Shown here: piece by piece, positions 35,441 to 45,094 of the stretch
How the letters are laid out: each line of letters opens with the position of its first letter
Position numbering within the stretch: position 1 is the first letter of the stretch
Assembly: GCA_900540345.1 (NCBI GenBank)
Contig: UQFK01000002.1
Span: forward strand, 353,275 to 417,274
Direction of reading: 5' to 3'
Length of the DNA stretch: 64,000 nucleotides
DNA from: an uncultured Eggerthella sp.
GTDB lineage: Bacteria > Actinomycetota > Coriobacteriia > Coriobacteriales > Eggerthellaceae
Made by a program: the position numbers and the translations under genes
The notes under the pieces: generated by a model
The model's database searches: none
What the model saw: the letters and a program-made list of their open reading frames with translations, nothing else
Told to the model about the DNA's origin: nothing

Positions 35441-36733
35441 TTATTCCCAAGCACTGCGGCCTTCGAGCGCCTTCTTGCCGATGTCGTTGCGGAATTGCTT
35501 TCCTTCAAAGCTGATGCGCTTGATAGCCTCATAAGCACGATGACGCGCAGATTCGAACGAGGATCCGAGACCCACCACATTAAGAACACGGCCACCTGCA
35601 GTGATCAACTCGCCATCTGCATTACGCCCTGTTCCTGCATGAAAGACGATAACCTTATCGAGGTCTTCTGCATCCTCGACACCGAGGATCACTTTGCCCT
35701 TCTCATAGCTTCCCGGATATCCCTCTGAAGCCAAAACGACACTAAGCGCCCAATCGTCTGCCCAATCAAGAGCAATATCAGCATCGCGGCCTTGAGCAAC
35801 CGCCATCATCACATCAACCAGGTCGCTTTCCAAGCGCGGTAAGATGACCTGCGTTTCCGGATCGCCGAAACGCGCATTGAACTCGAGGACTTTCGGTCCT
35901 TCAGGGGTGAGCATAAAGCCGCCATAGAGCACGCCACGATAATCATGCTCGAACGGCTCTTTTGCAGTAGCAGCCGCTGCAACTTCCATAATGTGAACCA
36001 TCTCGGCCATCTCTTCATCGGTAACGATAGGCACAGGAGAATAAACACCCATGCCACCCGTGTTCGGACCGAGATCGCCATCGTAGGCGCGTTTGTGATC
36101 CTGCGCTGGTGCCATACAAAATGCCTTGCCATTTGTGACGAAAGCGAGCAACGAACACTCTGGGCCTGTGAGCATCTCTTCGACAACTACCGTATTGCCT
36201 GCCGAGCCGAACTCGCCCGAGAAGCATGCATCAACACCCGCAAGCGCAGCCTCGAGCGTTTCTGCAACAATGACACCTTTGCCTGCTGCAAGACCGTCAG
36301 CTTTCACAACCAGCGGTGCACCAAGCTCTTCGCAATATGCACGGGCCTCATCCTTATCGGTAAAGCTCTTATAACGAGCGGTAGGGATGCCGTTTGCTTC
36401 CATGAATTCTTTACTATACGTCTTCGACCCTTCGAGCTGCGCGCCTTGCGCATCAGGGCCAAACACTGCGATGCCTGCCTCACGCAACACATCGGCAACG
36501 CCTTTCACAAGAGGAGCTTCCGGTCCAATGACCACAAGCTCGACATCGTTTTGCTTAACAAATTCGAGTACTGCATTGCCATCTTCGATGTTCAAGGATT
36601 TAATGTTCGTGCCAAGCAAGTCCGTGCCACCATTGCCAGGGGCGATATAGATCTCACTGCACCGAGGGCTTTTCGAGAGCGCCCAGGTAAGAGCATGTTC
36701 TCTGCCGCCACTACCCAGAACCAGAATGTTCAT
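35441..36733 (-). CDS. purD: Phosphoribosylamine-glycine ligase
   Basis: GAR synthetase, the second step of purine synthesis, an ATP-grasp ligase. It starts MNILVLGSGGREHALTWAL at the ATG 36733, which has GAAAGG upstream. The frame is open to 36784, but that piece is not conserved in kind. Also seen are GPEAPLVKGVADVLR, the ATP-grasp loop VVKADGLAAGKGVIVA, and GVLYGGFMLTPEGPKVLEFNARFGDPETQVILPRL. The 430-residue length is normal. purA follows upstream at 66 bases, likely in the same unit. Confidence 0.96.
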   Translation of the reverse strand: MNILVLGSGGREHALTWALSKSPRCSEIYIAPGNGGTDLLGTNIKSLNIEDGNAVLEFVKQNDVELVVIGPEAPLVKGVADVLREAGIAVFGPDAQGAQLEGSKTYSKEFMEANGIPTARYKSFTDKDEARAYCEELGAPLVVKADGLAAGKGVIVAETLEAALAGVDACFSGEFGSAGNTVVVEEMLTGPECSLLAFVTNGKAFCMAPAQDHKRAYDGDLGPNTGGMGVYSPVPIVTDEEMAEMVHIMEVAAAATAKEPFEHDYRGVLYGGFMLTPEGPKVLEFNARFGDPETQVILPRLESDLVDVMMAVAQGRDADIALDWADDWALSVVLASEGYPGSYEKGKVILGVEDAEDLDKVIVFHAGTGRNADGELITAGGRVLNVVGLGSSFESARHRAYEAIKRISFEGKQFRNDIGKKALEGRSAWE

Positions 36734-36799
36734 GAAAGACCTTTCGTGCGAATGGGAAAGCTCTTGGCTTTCCTTGTTGTTCACGGAAGAAGCGCTTTG

Positions 36800-38095
36800 C
36801 TAGCGCTTTTCCCAGCCATTGAAGATCGTTTGATCTCGATCGGGGCCGACTGCAATGATCGAAGCCGGGACGCCCGTGATCTCTTCCAGATATTTAACGT
36901 AGCTTTGTGCGTTTTGAGGCAGATCCTCGAAACGCTTGCAGCTTGAAATATCGATGCCTTCCCAACCAGGAAGCTCTTCGTAGATAGGCTTGAGCGTTTC
37001 TGAGCCGATGAGCGCTTGATCCATCGGGAAATAATCATAACGCTTGCCCTCGATCTCATAGGCAACGCAAACCTTGATGCGCGGCATGGAGGAGAGAACA
37101 TCAAGCTTGGTAAGCGCCATATCGGTCATAGAGTTGACCTGAGCTGCATAGCGACCGACCACCGCATCGAACCAACCACAGCGACGCTTGCGCCCTGTCG
37201 TAACGCCGTATTCGCCACCCACTTCACACAATGTTTCGCCCACTTCATCAAAGAGCTCGGTCGGGAACGGGCCTGAACCAACGCGCGTGATGTATGCCTT
37301 TGCAATACCCAGCACACGATCGATTGCTTTCGGGCCAACACCCGTGCCGATAGGGGCACCGCCTGCACTACAGGAAGAAGAGGTGACGAACGGATACGTA
37401 CCATGATCGATATCGAGCATGGTTCCTTGCGCACCCTCGAAGAGCACGCTCTTGCCATCGGCGAGAGCTGTGTTGAGCAGGTGCGTGGTCTCAGCCATAT
37501 GAGGACGAATGATCTCTGCTAAGGGAAGATAAGCTTCACAAATCTGATCGACTGTGTATGTTGGCAGATCATAGACCTTCGAGAGGATCTGATTCTTGTA
37601 TTCGAGCGCTGCGCCCACCTTTTCTCGGAACGCTGCTTCGTTAAGCAAGTCTTGGATGCGGATACCGCGACGCGCAACCTTATCTTCGTAAGCTGGACCA
37701 ATACCGCGTTTCGTAGTACCGATGAGATTGGTGCCAAGCTTCTTCTCGTTCGCCCCATCAAGGTCGATATGGTAAGGCATGATGACATGCGCATCGCAAG
37801 AAACAAGCAGGTTGTCAGTAGAAAAACCAGCTTCATTGATGGTCTTCATCTCGTCGATGAGCACGCGAGGGTCAATCACGCAGCCATTGCCGATGACCGG
37901 CGTGACATTATCGTACATGACACCAGAAGGAACCAGATGCAACGCAAGCTTCACCTTGCCTGCAATAACCGTATGCCCAGCATTGTTCCCTCCTTGATAG
38001 CGTACAACGTAATCGTAATCATTCGAGATCAAGTCGGTGATTTTGCCCTTGCCTTCATCGCCCCATTGGGCGCCTAGAAGAACAGTGCTCGGCAT
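36800..38095 (-). CDS. purA: Adenylosuccinate synthetase
   Basis: Joins IMP and aspartate using GTP on the way to AMP. The N-terminal GAQWGDEGKGKITD with catalytic Asp/His (GNNAGHTV) and the signature GIGPAYEDKVARRGIR are intact, and TTGRKRRCGWFDAV and the C-terminal GPDRDQTI complete the GTP site. The 431-residue length is normal. It is the first gene of a purA-purD unit on the minus strand. Confidence 0.97.
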   Translation of the reverse strand: MPSTVLLGAQWGDEGKGKITDLISNDYDYVVRYQGGNNAGHTVIAGKVKLALHLVPSGVMYDNVTPVIGNGCVIDPRVLIDEMKTINEAGFSTDNLLVSCDAHVIMPYHIDLDGANEKKLGTNLIGTTKRGIGPAYEDKVARRGIRIQDLLNEAAFREKVGAALEYKNQILSKVYDLPTYTVDQICEAYLPLAEIIRPHMAETTHLLNTALADGKSVLFEGAQGTMLDIDHGTYPFVTSSSCSAGGAPIGTGVGPKAIDRVLGIAKAYITRVGSGPFPTELFDEVGETLCEVGGEYGVTTGRKRRCGWFDAVVGRYAAQVNSMTDMALTKLDVLSSMPRIKVCVAYEIEGKRYDYFPMDQALIGSETLKPIYEELPGWEGIDISSCKRFEDLPQNAQSYVKYLEEITGVPASIIAVGPDRDQTIFNGWEKR

Positions 38096-38135
38096 GATTC
38101 GTCCTTTCGACAGTTCAATCTACCGTAAAAATATA

Positions 38136-40376
38136 TCACAGTTCAAAGAAATTACCGGCGCGATCATACTCGCGGACAAGGGCAGCGACACTCGGGTGAC
38201 AGGTGAAAAGAATGACCTGACGATAACGGGAAAGTTCAACGATCACCTTTACCGCTTCGCGGCGTCTTTCGTCATCAAAATTGACCAAGATATCATCACA
38301 GAGTATGGGTAGCGAACGACCTACATTCTCTGCAGTGATGAGCAGCGCAATGCGCAATGCAAGATAGAGCTGTTGGCGCGTACCAAGCGAAAGAAGCTGT
38401 GGTGAACAAGCTGTCTTCACATTATCGACCACCTCGATCTCGCCTTCTGCATTCATGCGCACTTTCTGCCATGCCCCACGCGTCATCTGGGCAAACAGAC
38501 GTGATGCTTGCAAATAGACTTCTGGCTGGCTCTTGCGTTCCCATTCTGCAATGGAAACTTCAAGCGTGCGCTCGGCAAGCAAGAGAACTGCTAAATTGCG
38601 ATACTGCTCTTCGAGCTGCGCATCAATGAGCTCTTTGCGCTGCTTTGCTTCATCAAAGGAAGTTTCATATTTCGCGCGAGCAAGCTCGGAAGAGATCTCG
38701 CCATATTGCAAGTCGGTCTCTGAGATGAGCTGCATAGTTTTCTTTCGTTCACTATCTTTGCGTGCGATGATCGCTTCGATCTCTGAAAGCTCTGCTTGTG
38801 CATCAAGGTTCATGGAGAGGCACAGTTCTCGACGCTGTTCGGCAAGCGTCTTCAAAAGCGACTCGAGCGAGGATCGTTGGAGTGAGAGCGCCTGAAGATT
38901 CTGTTTCGTCACTTCTTCGGTATTGCGAGCATCGTGCGCTAGTTCGAGCAAATGACGTGCTTGGCGGATCGAGCCTTGCGCCGCAGCGAGACCATGATTG
39001 TCCAGATACCACTTGACCTTGAGCTTGTGTTCTTGCAGATCACGTTCGCATAATTCAAGATGTTTGCTATCTTGCTGCATGATCCACTCACAGTTGCGCC
39101 TCTTTTCCTCGAATGCCTCTTCTGTCTTCGATGGATGGATATTAGCTATGATGCCTGCTGCTGCAACCATGAGCGCACCTAGGCACAAGATGACGCCAAA
39201 CGCTGAATAGGAAAGCGAGCCAATCGCACGCCCTTGCCCGAACAGCCATAATCCAACAACTCCCATGCATGCAGTAATGACAAGCGCCACCACAAGACGA
39301 ATAAGTCGTTGTTTCTTCGCTCTCTCTTGCTCAGCCTGATAATCATGGTCGTTAATCATGGTCTCGTATGAGGCGCTTGACTTTGAAGCCTCGCGCTTAG
39401 CGTTATCAAAGGCATGCTCGTACTTCATGCGCTCATCATCAAGATCGTCGAGCACCGATCTTACTTGGTACTCTTCTGAAGAAGAGAGCTTGCTCAATGC
39501 CTCAAGTTCCTGATCGAGCACTTCCTGTGACATTTTGGACGTTTGCTCATGAGTCACGATGGCCTCTTCGAGCAGGGCGTTATTCTGCTCGATTGAAGCA
39601 TCGATTCCTTCAAGGCGCGCGAGGTTGCTCTTGAGGTGTTCTATCTCGGCGTTGAGCCCACTCTGCGCTTCACTTAATGCTTCTTTGCGCGCAAGCAAAG
39701 AAGAGAGCTTTTTCTCTTGCTCGCGATAGCTCTCTGTCTTATCCAATAAGGCTTGAACGGCACTACGAGCTTTGGCTTGCTCCTCGCGCAAAAGACCGAT
39801 CGAACGAGGATTTTGAGCCGATCGCGACACCATCGCGCGAAGCTTCTCTTGAATGGTTGATAAAGCGCTTGCTGGAGAAGCTGCAGTTCCCGAGCCTGCC
39901 GTGAGCAGTCGCGCCGTTACCTCGTTATGGCGATCGAGCTTCAGCAGCTCATCGCTATCAAGCGCAAACATAGTCTCGTAGGTTTCTCGATCGATGTCAT
40001 CAAGCACATGAAGCGTATCGAGAACACCTTCGCTATTCTTCGATCGCTTCAGCTCTTCTACATCGCCCGTCTTCATGTCTTTGAAGAATAAGCTGCCGAT
40101 GCGATCTGCATTCTCTGGTTTATAGCTATTCGTCCCTTTGCGCGAAGCACGCCATCCAAACATTACCCCTTTGATAAGCTCGCTGATGGTCGTCTTGCCT
40201 GCCTCGTTCGCTCCATATACGACATTGAGCCCAGGCTTGAAGGGCCCCACGATCATGTTGGCGAATTTGCCAAAATTCGTGAGCTTAACGTATTCCAGAT
40301 ATGCTGAAGCAAGATACGTCTGCTTGGGTGATGTGTGCTTATCGGTCTTCTTTCCCATCATGCGATCCTTAGTCAT
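38136..40376 (-). CDS. SMC-like ATPase of the YhaN/SbcC group
   Basis: A 746-residue coiled-coil ATPase likely acting on DNA ends with the adjacent phosphoesterase. N-terminal ATPase half: VYGANEAGKTTISELIKGVMFG (Walker A). Two long coiled coils (about 200-345 and 440-620) flank a central hydrophobic pair (about 355-405, LVVALVITACMGVVGLWLF then GVILCLGALMVAAAGIIANI). The C-terminal half has SLGTRQQLYLALRIALL (signature) and SLPILCDDILVNFDDERR (Walker B). The internal TM pair in place of a zinc hook is typical of YhaN rather than SbcC, and implies membrane attachment. Its ATG overlaps the preceding gene by eight bases. Confidence 0.85.
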   Translation of the reverse strand: MTKDRMMGKKTDKHTSPKQTYLASAYLEYVKLTNFGKFANMIVGPFKPGLNVVYGANEAGKTTISELIKGVMFGWRASRKGTNSYKPENADRIGSLFFKDMKTGDVEELKRSKNSEGVLDTLHVLDDIDRETYETMFALDSDELLKLDRHNEVTARLLTAGSGTAASPASALSTIQEKLRAMVSRSAQNPRSIGLLREEQAKARSAVQALLDKTESYREQEKKLSSLLARKEALSEAQSGLNAEIEHLKSNLARLEGIDASIEQNNALLEEAIVTHEQTSKMSQEVLDQELEALSKLSSSEEYQVRSVLDDLDDERMKYEHAFDNAKREASKSSASYETMINDHDYQAEQERAKKQRLIRLVVALVITACMGVVGLWLFGQGRAIGSLSYSAFGVILCLGALMVAAAGIIANIHPSKTEEAFEEKRRNCEWIMQQDSKHLELCERDLQEHKLKVKWYLDNHGLAAAQGSIRQARHLLELAHDARNTEEVTKQNLQALSLQRSSLESLLKTLAEQRRELCLSMNLDAQAELSEIEAIIARKDSERKKTMQLISETDLQYGEISSELARAKYETSFDEAKQRKELIDAQLEEQYRNLAVLLLAERTLEVSIAEWERKSQPEVYLQASRLFAQMTRGAWQKVRMNAEGEIEVVDNVKTACSPQLLSLGTRQQLYLALRIALLITAENVGRSLPILCDDILVNFDDERRREAVKVIVELSRYRQVILFTCHPSVAALVREYDRAGNFFEL

Positions 40377-41625
40377 TTGAGCTCTCGCTCAAAAGATCGA
40401 GCACCAGCATCTCTGCTTCGTCGCAAAGCGCATCGAAATGCTTTTGCAGATGAGGAAGTGGCAGATCGCGTGCGCTGAACTGCTGCTCTAGATAGGTGAG
40501 CCCGTCGTGCACTTCTTCTTGTTGTGTGCGCATAGTTGCAAGATAGACTGCAGGGAACAGCGCTTCTTTCTCGATAGCCTCTTTATCGATCTCGGGACGC
40601 GTAGTATCCACGATATCGTCGATGAAGAAGAATGGATAGCGATCATTGATGATCGAACGCAGGTCTTCGAGTACACGACGAGAAAGATCGTAATGCAACG
40701 GCGTTGTCCCTGTTAGCGTGATGCGACAAAGCATATTCTGGCATTGAGAATCCGCGTTACACTCGAACTGCTTTGTGGTTATTGCCTCTTGGATATCTGA
40801 GATGGTAACGCAAGAAGACACATCCACCGTGATGCGCTCCCATACCACTTGCGCAGTAGGAAGAAACACGATTTCGGTCGGGAGGTTTTCCTTCAAGACC
40901 ACCTTCAAGATGCCATGAGGGCCTGTCTCATGGATATCGCGCCCTTGAATGCACCCTGAAAATGCGATGAGCGGAGCATCCTTGGGCACGAAATGAGGAT
41001 GATGGATATGCCCACATGCCCAATAGTCCATATTGCGTGCCATCAGGTCCTTCGGTTTCACCGGGCTCCTTGTCGGATCGATGTTAAGGCCGGTATGGAT
41101 GACGCCTACGCAAAATGGCGCCTGTTCATTTATGCGCAATGCTGCTTCACGCGATATACCCTCGGCGATATTCTCGGATGCTGGCCACGTTTGATTGTAG
41201 TAGCTTCGACCTCCTAGGATGACCAGTGGATCTCCGTTCTTCTCGAAGACGAAGAACTCTGCCTCATTAGGATCGAACATGAAAACATTCTCGGGCAGTT
41301 CGCCATAATCGTGCGACCACATCGTAAAAGGATCATGATTGCCTGTACAGAAATAAACAGGAATGCCGGCTTTGCCTAATTGCTCGAGTCCTGAGCGAAA
41401 GAGACAGAAATCGGCATATGAAGGATGTGAGCTATCGAACACGTCCCCTGCGATGATAACAAAATCAACCTGCTCAGAAAGCGCATGATCAATAAGCTGC
41501 CGATAAGCATCAGGAATAGATCTCACAAGCCGATCGGCCCACACAGGCGAGAGCTCGCGCACACCTCTAAATGGTGCACCGAGGTGCAGATCCGCTGCAT
41601 GGATGAATGTAGTCGATCGAGCCAT
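40369..41625 (-). CDS. Metallophosphoesterase, SbcD/YhaO-like
   Basis: DNA-repair-type nuclease subunit. All metal motifs of the calcineurin-like family appear in order: HAADLHLG, IAGDVFDSS, CTGNHDP, VIHTGLN and GHIHHPH. The C-terminal part (about 290-418) would bind the ATPase partner encoded immediately downstream with an eight-base overlap. The pair resembles the yhaO-yhaN genes of firmicutes. The biological role is inferred from SbcCD/Mre11-Rad50. Confidence 0.88.
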   Translation of the reverse strand: MARSTTFIHAADLHLGAPFRGVRELSPVWADRLVRSIPDAYRQLIDHALSEQVDFVIIAGDVFDSSHPSYADFCLFRSGLEQLGKAGIPVYFCTGNHDPFTMWSHDYGELPENVFMFDPNEAEFFVFEKNGDPLVILGGRSYYNQTWPASENIAEGISREAALRINEQAPFCVGVIHTGLNIDPTRSPVKPKDLMARNMDYWACGHIHHPHFVPKDAPLIAFSGCIQGRDIHETGPHGILKVVLKENLPTEIVFLPTAQVVWERITVDVSSCVTISDIQEAITTKQFECNADSQCQNMLCRITLTGTTPLHYDLSRRVLEDLRSIINDRYPFFFIDDIVDTTRPEIDKEAIEKEALFPAVYLATMRTQQEEVHDGLTYLEQQFSARDLPLPHLQKHFDALCDEAEMLVLDLLSESSND

Positions 41626-41745
41626 GCTTCGAGTTTACCTGATATACGCAAGATTCAAGAGTCCGTTAGCAGGTTGTTGCACGGTCTTCATGCCTATCTG
41701 CTCGACTCAGTGATCAAGGCACCCTGGCTTTCTACTGCATATGAC

Positions 41746-43134
41746 CTAGTAGGTCGAATCATCGAAAAAGTCGGTGAATTTCGTACGCTCAGCCAACCAG
41801 GTGAGCTTGATTTCACGTGTCGGACCGTTTCGATGCTTAGCAACCAACAAGTCTGCCGTGCCCCAATCAGGGCGCTTGTCTGATTCTGCTTCAGATTCAT
41901 TGAGCGAGCGATCGATGAACATGACAATGTCAGCGTCCTGTTCGATTGAGCCTGATTCACGCAGGTCAGAGAGCATCGGTCGTTTATCGTTACGCGTTTC
42001 AACTGCGCGCGATAGCTGTGCGAGTGCAAGGATGGGCACGTTGAGCTCTTTAGCGAGCATCTTAAGGCCACGCGAAATCTCGGCAACTTCTTGAGTACGA
42101 TTATTCGGATGTGGGATAACAGGGTTCATGAGCTGCAGATAGTCCACGATAATAAGACCTCGATCAACATCACGCATGATACGTCGAGCTTTCGTACGGA
42201 GCTCCACAAGCGAAAGACCAGGCGCATCATCGATGTAAAGATCGATATTGCTCAGTCGCTCTGAAGCATCGAAAAGCGGCGCCCAAGCATTATCGTCGAT
42301 GCGGCCATTCGTGAGCGTCGTGAGTCCGATCCCTGCTTCTGAAGAGAGCAGGCGTTTCGAGATCTCGATCGAAGACATCTCCAAGCTGAAGAATGCAACC
42401 GTCGAATTCATCTTCGCCGCATTCACGGCTAGATTCATCGCGAAGGATGATTTGCCAACACCAGGACGAGCTGCCAAGATGAGCAACTGGCCACCACGCA
42501 GTCCATTGAACAGCGTGTCGACGTCTTTAAAACCAGTCGGCACCCCTTGTAGAACGCCACCGCGACTTGCGATCTCGTTCAGTTCTTCTGTTGCTTCAAG
42601 AATAAGCTCTTTGATGTTCTTGAATGAGGCATTGACTTCTTTTTCGGTCACATTGAACAGCGATGCTTCCGCTTGAGAGATCAGTTCTTTGCCATCAGCA
42701 GGAGAGTCATAGGCAAGCGATGCGATATTGGCAGAAGCGAGCAAAAGCTGACGACGCATCGAGTCGCGGTGAACGATGCTGCTGTGGTGCTGCCAGCTTG
42801 TGAGTGCGAAGGTATTATTCGCAAGATCGAGTAAGTAGGGACGACCACCTACTGCTTCAAGCTGTGAAGCAGCTTCGAGATTATCAGCAACCGAAATAAC
42901 GTCAATAGGAATCGAACGCGCATTCATGTCGCGCATCGTTTCGAAGATGATGCGATGTGCTGGTCGAAAGAAATCTTCGGGATTGAGCCGAAGCGAGATT
43001 TCCTCGAATACGCCCATCGAGAGCAAGCAAGCTGCCAATACAGTCTGTTCTGCCTCAATGTTCTGAGGTAACATCTTGTTCTTCTGCGTAAGTGGCGATT
43101 GAGCCAATTGGTCGGTTGAAGTGGTGGCAGGCAT
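41746..43134 (-). CDS. dnaB: Replicative DNA helicase
   Basis: Hexameric fork helicase. The ATG at 43134 (MPATTST) has AAAGGA six bases upstream; the open frame continues to 43479 inside rplI and is not real. The N-terminal domain begins MLPQNIEAEQTVLAACLL. The RecA-like motor has AARPGVGKSSFAMN (Walker A), FFSLEMS, LIIVDYLQLM (Walker B), LAQLSRAVETRNDKRPMLSDLRESGSIEQDADIV and a final KHRNGPT arginine-finger region. The 462-residue length is normal, with no intein. It follows rplI but is separated from it by a strong terminator, so it may have its own promoter. Confidence 0.96.
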   Translation of the reverse strand: MPATTSTDQLAQSPLTQKNKMLPQNIEAEQTVLAACLLSMGVFEEISLRLNPEDFFRPAHRIIFETMRDMNARSIPIDVISVADNLEAASQLEAVGGRPYLLDLANNTFALTSWQHHSSIVHRDSMRRQLLLASANIASLAYDSPADGKELISQAEASLFNVTEKEVNASFKNIKELILEATEELNEIASRGGVLQGVPTGFKDVDTLFNGLRGGQLLILAARPGVGKSSFAMNLAVNAAKMNSTVAFFSLEMSSIEISKRLLSSEAGIGLTTLTNGRIDDNAWAPLFDASERLSNIDLYIDDAPGLSLVELRTKARRIMRDVDRGLIIVDYLQLMNPVIPHPNNRTQEVAEISRGLKMLAKELNVPILALAQLSRAVETRNDKRPMLSDLRESGSIEQDADIVMFIDRSLNESEAESDKRPDWGTADLLVAKHRNGPTREIKLTWLAERTKFTDFFDDSTY

Positions 43135-43193
43135 GGGATTCCTTTGATTTGCTCGTCTTGACCTTATATGCTGCTGCGAATCTGTTGTACGAT

Positions 43194-43229
43194 AAAAAAC
43201 TTCCCGGTGCCGCACGGGCATCGGGAAGT
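43194..43229 (-). terminator. Intrinsic terminator between rplI and dnaB
   Basis: A minus-strand stem with outer arms ACTTCCCG / CGGGAAGT, inner GCC / GGC pairing and a six-T tail. It lies just after rplI and about 60 bases before dnaB, so it would cut the ribosomal-protein message from dnaB. Confidence 0.85.
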
Positions 43230-43279
43230 CTAGTTTAGCAGGCAATCGCGCACAAAGGCACTGCGTGCAAAAATAATGC

Positions 43280-43846
43280 TTATTCGGCGTCCGCTTCTGC
43301 TGCCTCTGCAGTGGCTTCTTCAGCAACTGCGTCAGAGGTGCTGAAATCATCTTCTGCAACAGCTTCTGCCTCTGCTGCACCCTCAGTAGCCACGAAGGTC
43401 TCTTCGTTGCCAACCAAGATGGTGAGATTGGACTTGATATCACGATAAATGGACACGACCACCTCGTGAGTACCAGCATTCTTAATAGGGTTCTTCAGGT
43501 CGATGCGGCGACGATCGAGCTCAATGCCCTCTGCTTCCATGAGCGCATCAGCGATCATAGCCGCAGTGACAGAGCCAAACAGAACGCCTTCTTCACCTAC
43601 ACGAGCTTCGACTTTGACCGTAAGCTCGTCAAGAGCAGCCTTGAGCTTTTCTGCTTCTTCGATGCGCGTAGCTTCACGAGAAGCGATGTTGTGCTTGCGC
43701 TGTTCGAGCTGCTTTAGGTTGCCTTTGGTTGCAGGAACCGCAATCTTCTGAGGGAACAGGTAGTTGTTGGCATGGCCATCGGCAACTTCAACGATGTCGC
43801 CTTCTCCGCCTTTGCCTTTAAGTTCAGTTAAAAGGATAACCTTCAT
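43280..43846 (-). CDS. rplI: Ribosomal protein L9 with acidic C-terminal extension
   Basis: Residues 1-146 are a normal L9: the N-terminal signature G-x2-G-D-I-V-E-V-A-D-G-H-A-N-N-Y-L-F-P with the long connecting helix, and a C-terminal rRNA-binding domain ending NLTILVG. A 42-residue Ala/Glu-rich extension is then added, containing DDFSTSDAVAEE at 166-177. L9 proteins are usually about 150 residues, so the tail is unusual. The same motif ends a nearby unknown protein and is repeated in another. GAGGAGG precedes the ATG. It sits 12 bases after rpsR. Confidence 0.95.
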   Translation of the reverse strand: MKVILLTELKGKGGEGDIVEVADGHANNYLFPQKIAVPATKGNLKQLEQRKHNIASREATRIEEAEKLKAALDELTVKVEARVGEEGVLFGSVTAAMIADALMEAEGIELDRRRIDLKNPIKNAGTHEVVVSIYRDIKSNLTILVGNEETFVATEGAAEAEAVAEDDFSTSDAVAEEATAEAAEADAE

Positions 43847-43858
43847 GTAAGCCTCCTC

Positions 43859-44119
43859 TTAACGATCGCGACGATTGCTACGACCGCTGATAGCGGGCAC
43901 TGCGTATGGCATGAGAGCCATTTCGCGAGCGCGCTTAACAGCATTAGCAATATCGCGCTGGTGCTGGGTGCAAGCGCCGGTCACACGACGGGGCTTGATC
44001 TTCCCACGGTCAGTTACATATTTACGCAGCATCTGAGTATCTTTGTAGTCGATGTATTCTGCCTTATCCTTGCAGAACTGGCAGTACTTACGACGAGGCT
44101 GCTTATTGTATTCGGCCAT
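43859..44119 (-). CDS. rpsR: Ribosomal protein S18
   Basis: Small-subunit protein that binds S6 on the 30S platform. Its family marks are YCQFCKDKAEYIDYKDTQMLRKYVTDRGKIKPRRVTGACTQHQRDIANAVKRAREMALMPY. It carries the CxxC plus a later Cys/His, so it looks like the zinc-binding (C+) form. The 86-residue length is normal. It lies between ssb and rplI. Confidence 0.97.
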   Translation of the reverse strand: MAEYNKQPRRKYCQFCKDKAEYIDYKDTQMLRKYVTDRGKIKPRRVTGACTQHQRDIANAVKRAREMALMPYAVPAISGRSNRRDR

Positions 44120-44142
44120 TAGTTAACCTCTTTCGTTCGTGA

Positions 44143-44610
44143 TTAGAACGGGATATCTTCATCGTATACGGAGGCATCGACCACAGGCGTTGCCACAGGA
44201 GCGGCACTTGGTGCTGCAGCTGGCATCGCTGGGGCGGATGCGGCAGGCTGCATCGGTGCAGCGCTACGCATGCCAGAATCATTGCGAGATGTCATAAATT
44301 CGATCTCGTCCACGATCACTTCGATCTTCGATCGCTTCTGCCCTTCACGTTCCCACTGGCTCCAACGAAGTTTTCCTTCGATAGCAACCTTGCTCCCCTT
44401 AGAGAGGAAGCGAGAAACGCTCTCGGCACGAGCGCCGAACATGGTGCAATCAATAAAGTTCGGATAGTCTTCCCATTCTCCTGTCTGCTGATTGCGACGA
44501 CGGTCGTTTACCGCAACGCCAAAGCCCAAAACAGGCATGCCACTTGCAGTGGAGCGCAATTCAGGATCGCGCGTCAGATTACCACTGATGATCACTCTAT
44601 TGATGCTCAT
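44143..44610 (-). CDS. ssb: Single-stranded DNA-binding protein
   Basis: Homotetrameric SSB. It has an OB-fold (residues 1-110: INRVIISGNLTRDPELRSTASG, VNDRRRNQQTGEWEDYPNFIDCTMFG and SKGSKVAIEGKLRW) and a Pro/Ala-rich linker. The acidic tip DEDIPF recruits replication partners. The ATG at 44610 has AGAGG upstream; the frame to 44646 is not used. It is second in the rpsF operon. Confidence 0.96.
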   Translation of the reverse strand: MSINRVIISGNLTRDPELRSTASGMPVLGFGVAVNDRRRNQQTGEWEDYPNFIDCTMFGARAESVSRFLSKGSKVAIEGKLRWSQWEREGQKRSKIEVIVDEIEFMTSRNDSGMRSAAPMQPAASAPAMPAAAPSAAPVATPVVDASVYDEDIPF

Positions 44611-44703
44611 TTCAAAACCTCTTTCAACGGGCAAATGATATCCCATTTGCCTTTGATTTCCTTATTTGAACAGCCATCTCGAAACGGCTGCATCGATCAT
44701 GGA

Positions 44704-44997
44704 TTAATCGCGATCGGTACGCTTGACGATCATGAAGCGCTCAACAGCGTCGGTGATGCGCAAAACGCGATCCAACTCTGCGATGCTCTCAGGATTTGCG
44801 TGGAAATCAATAAGGGTGTAATCACCGTCGGTCAAGCCGTTTACCTCGTAAGCGAGCTTACGCTTACCCCAGTTATCAACGTTGTCGATCGTGCCTTTAT
44901 CTGCAGTGATGGCAGTCTCGATGCGCTTCATAACAGCTAAACGGGTTTCTTCGTCGATTGACGGAGCTACAAAAAACAACAATTCATAAGCCTTCAT
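44704..44997 (-). CDS. rpsF: Ribosomal protein S6
   Basis: Binds the 30S platform with S18. The 97-residue protein starts MKAYELLFFVAPSIDEE, with WGKRKLAYEVNGLTDGDYTLIDF and RVLRITDAVERFMIVK. The ATG at 44997 follows a near-perfect AGGAGGTGACC; the 12 codons upstream in the open frame are leader. First gene of the rpsF-ssb-rpsR-rplI operon. Confidence 0.97.
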   Translation of the reverse strand: MKAYELLFFVAPSIDEETRLAVMKRIETAITADKGTIDNVDNWGKRKLAYEVNGLTDGDYTLIDFHANPESIAELDRVLRITDAVERFMIVKRTDRD

Positions 44998-45065
44998 ATG
45001 GTCACCTCCTCTGGACTTACGGTTTCGGGACATGAAGGCAAGCCCGAAACAGGAATAGCCGAATT

Positions 45066-45094
45066 ATCTTAACAAATAGGCCACCCTGTGACAA
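45066..45094 (-). promoter_or_regulatory. Housekeeping promoter of the rpsF operon
   Basis: On the minus strand, -35 TTGTCA, a 17-base spacer and -10 TAAGAT, about 70 bases upstream of the rpsF start. Confidence 0.7.

Noticed and set aside
35945..36946. 333-residue plus-strand open frame
   Set aside because: Lies antisense to purD and the end of purA, which are certain. Cys/His/Arg-rich composition is typical of a shadow frame.
43135..43479. 115-residue N-terminal extension of DnaB
   Set aside because: Overlaps rplI and a strong terminator; the true DnaB start has a ribosome site at 43134.
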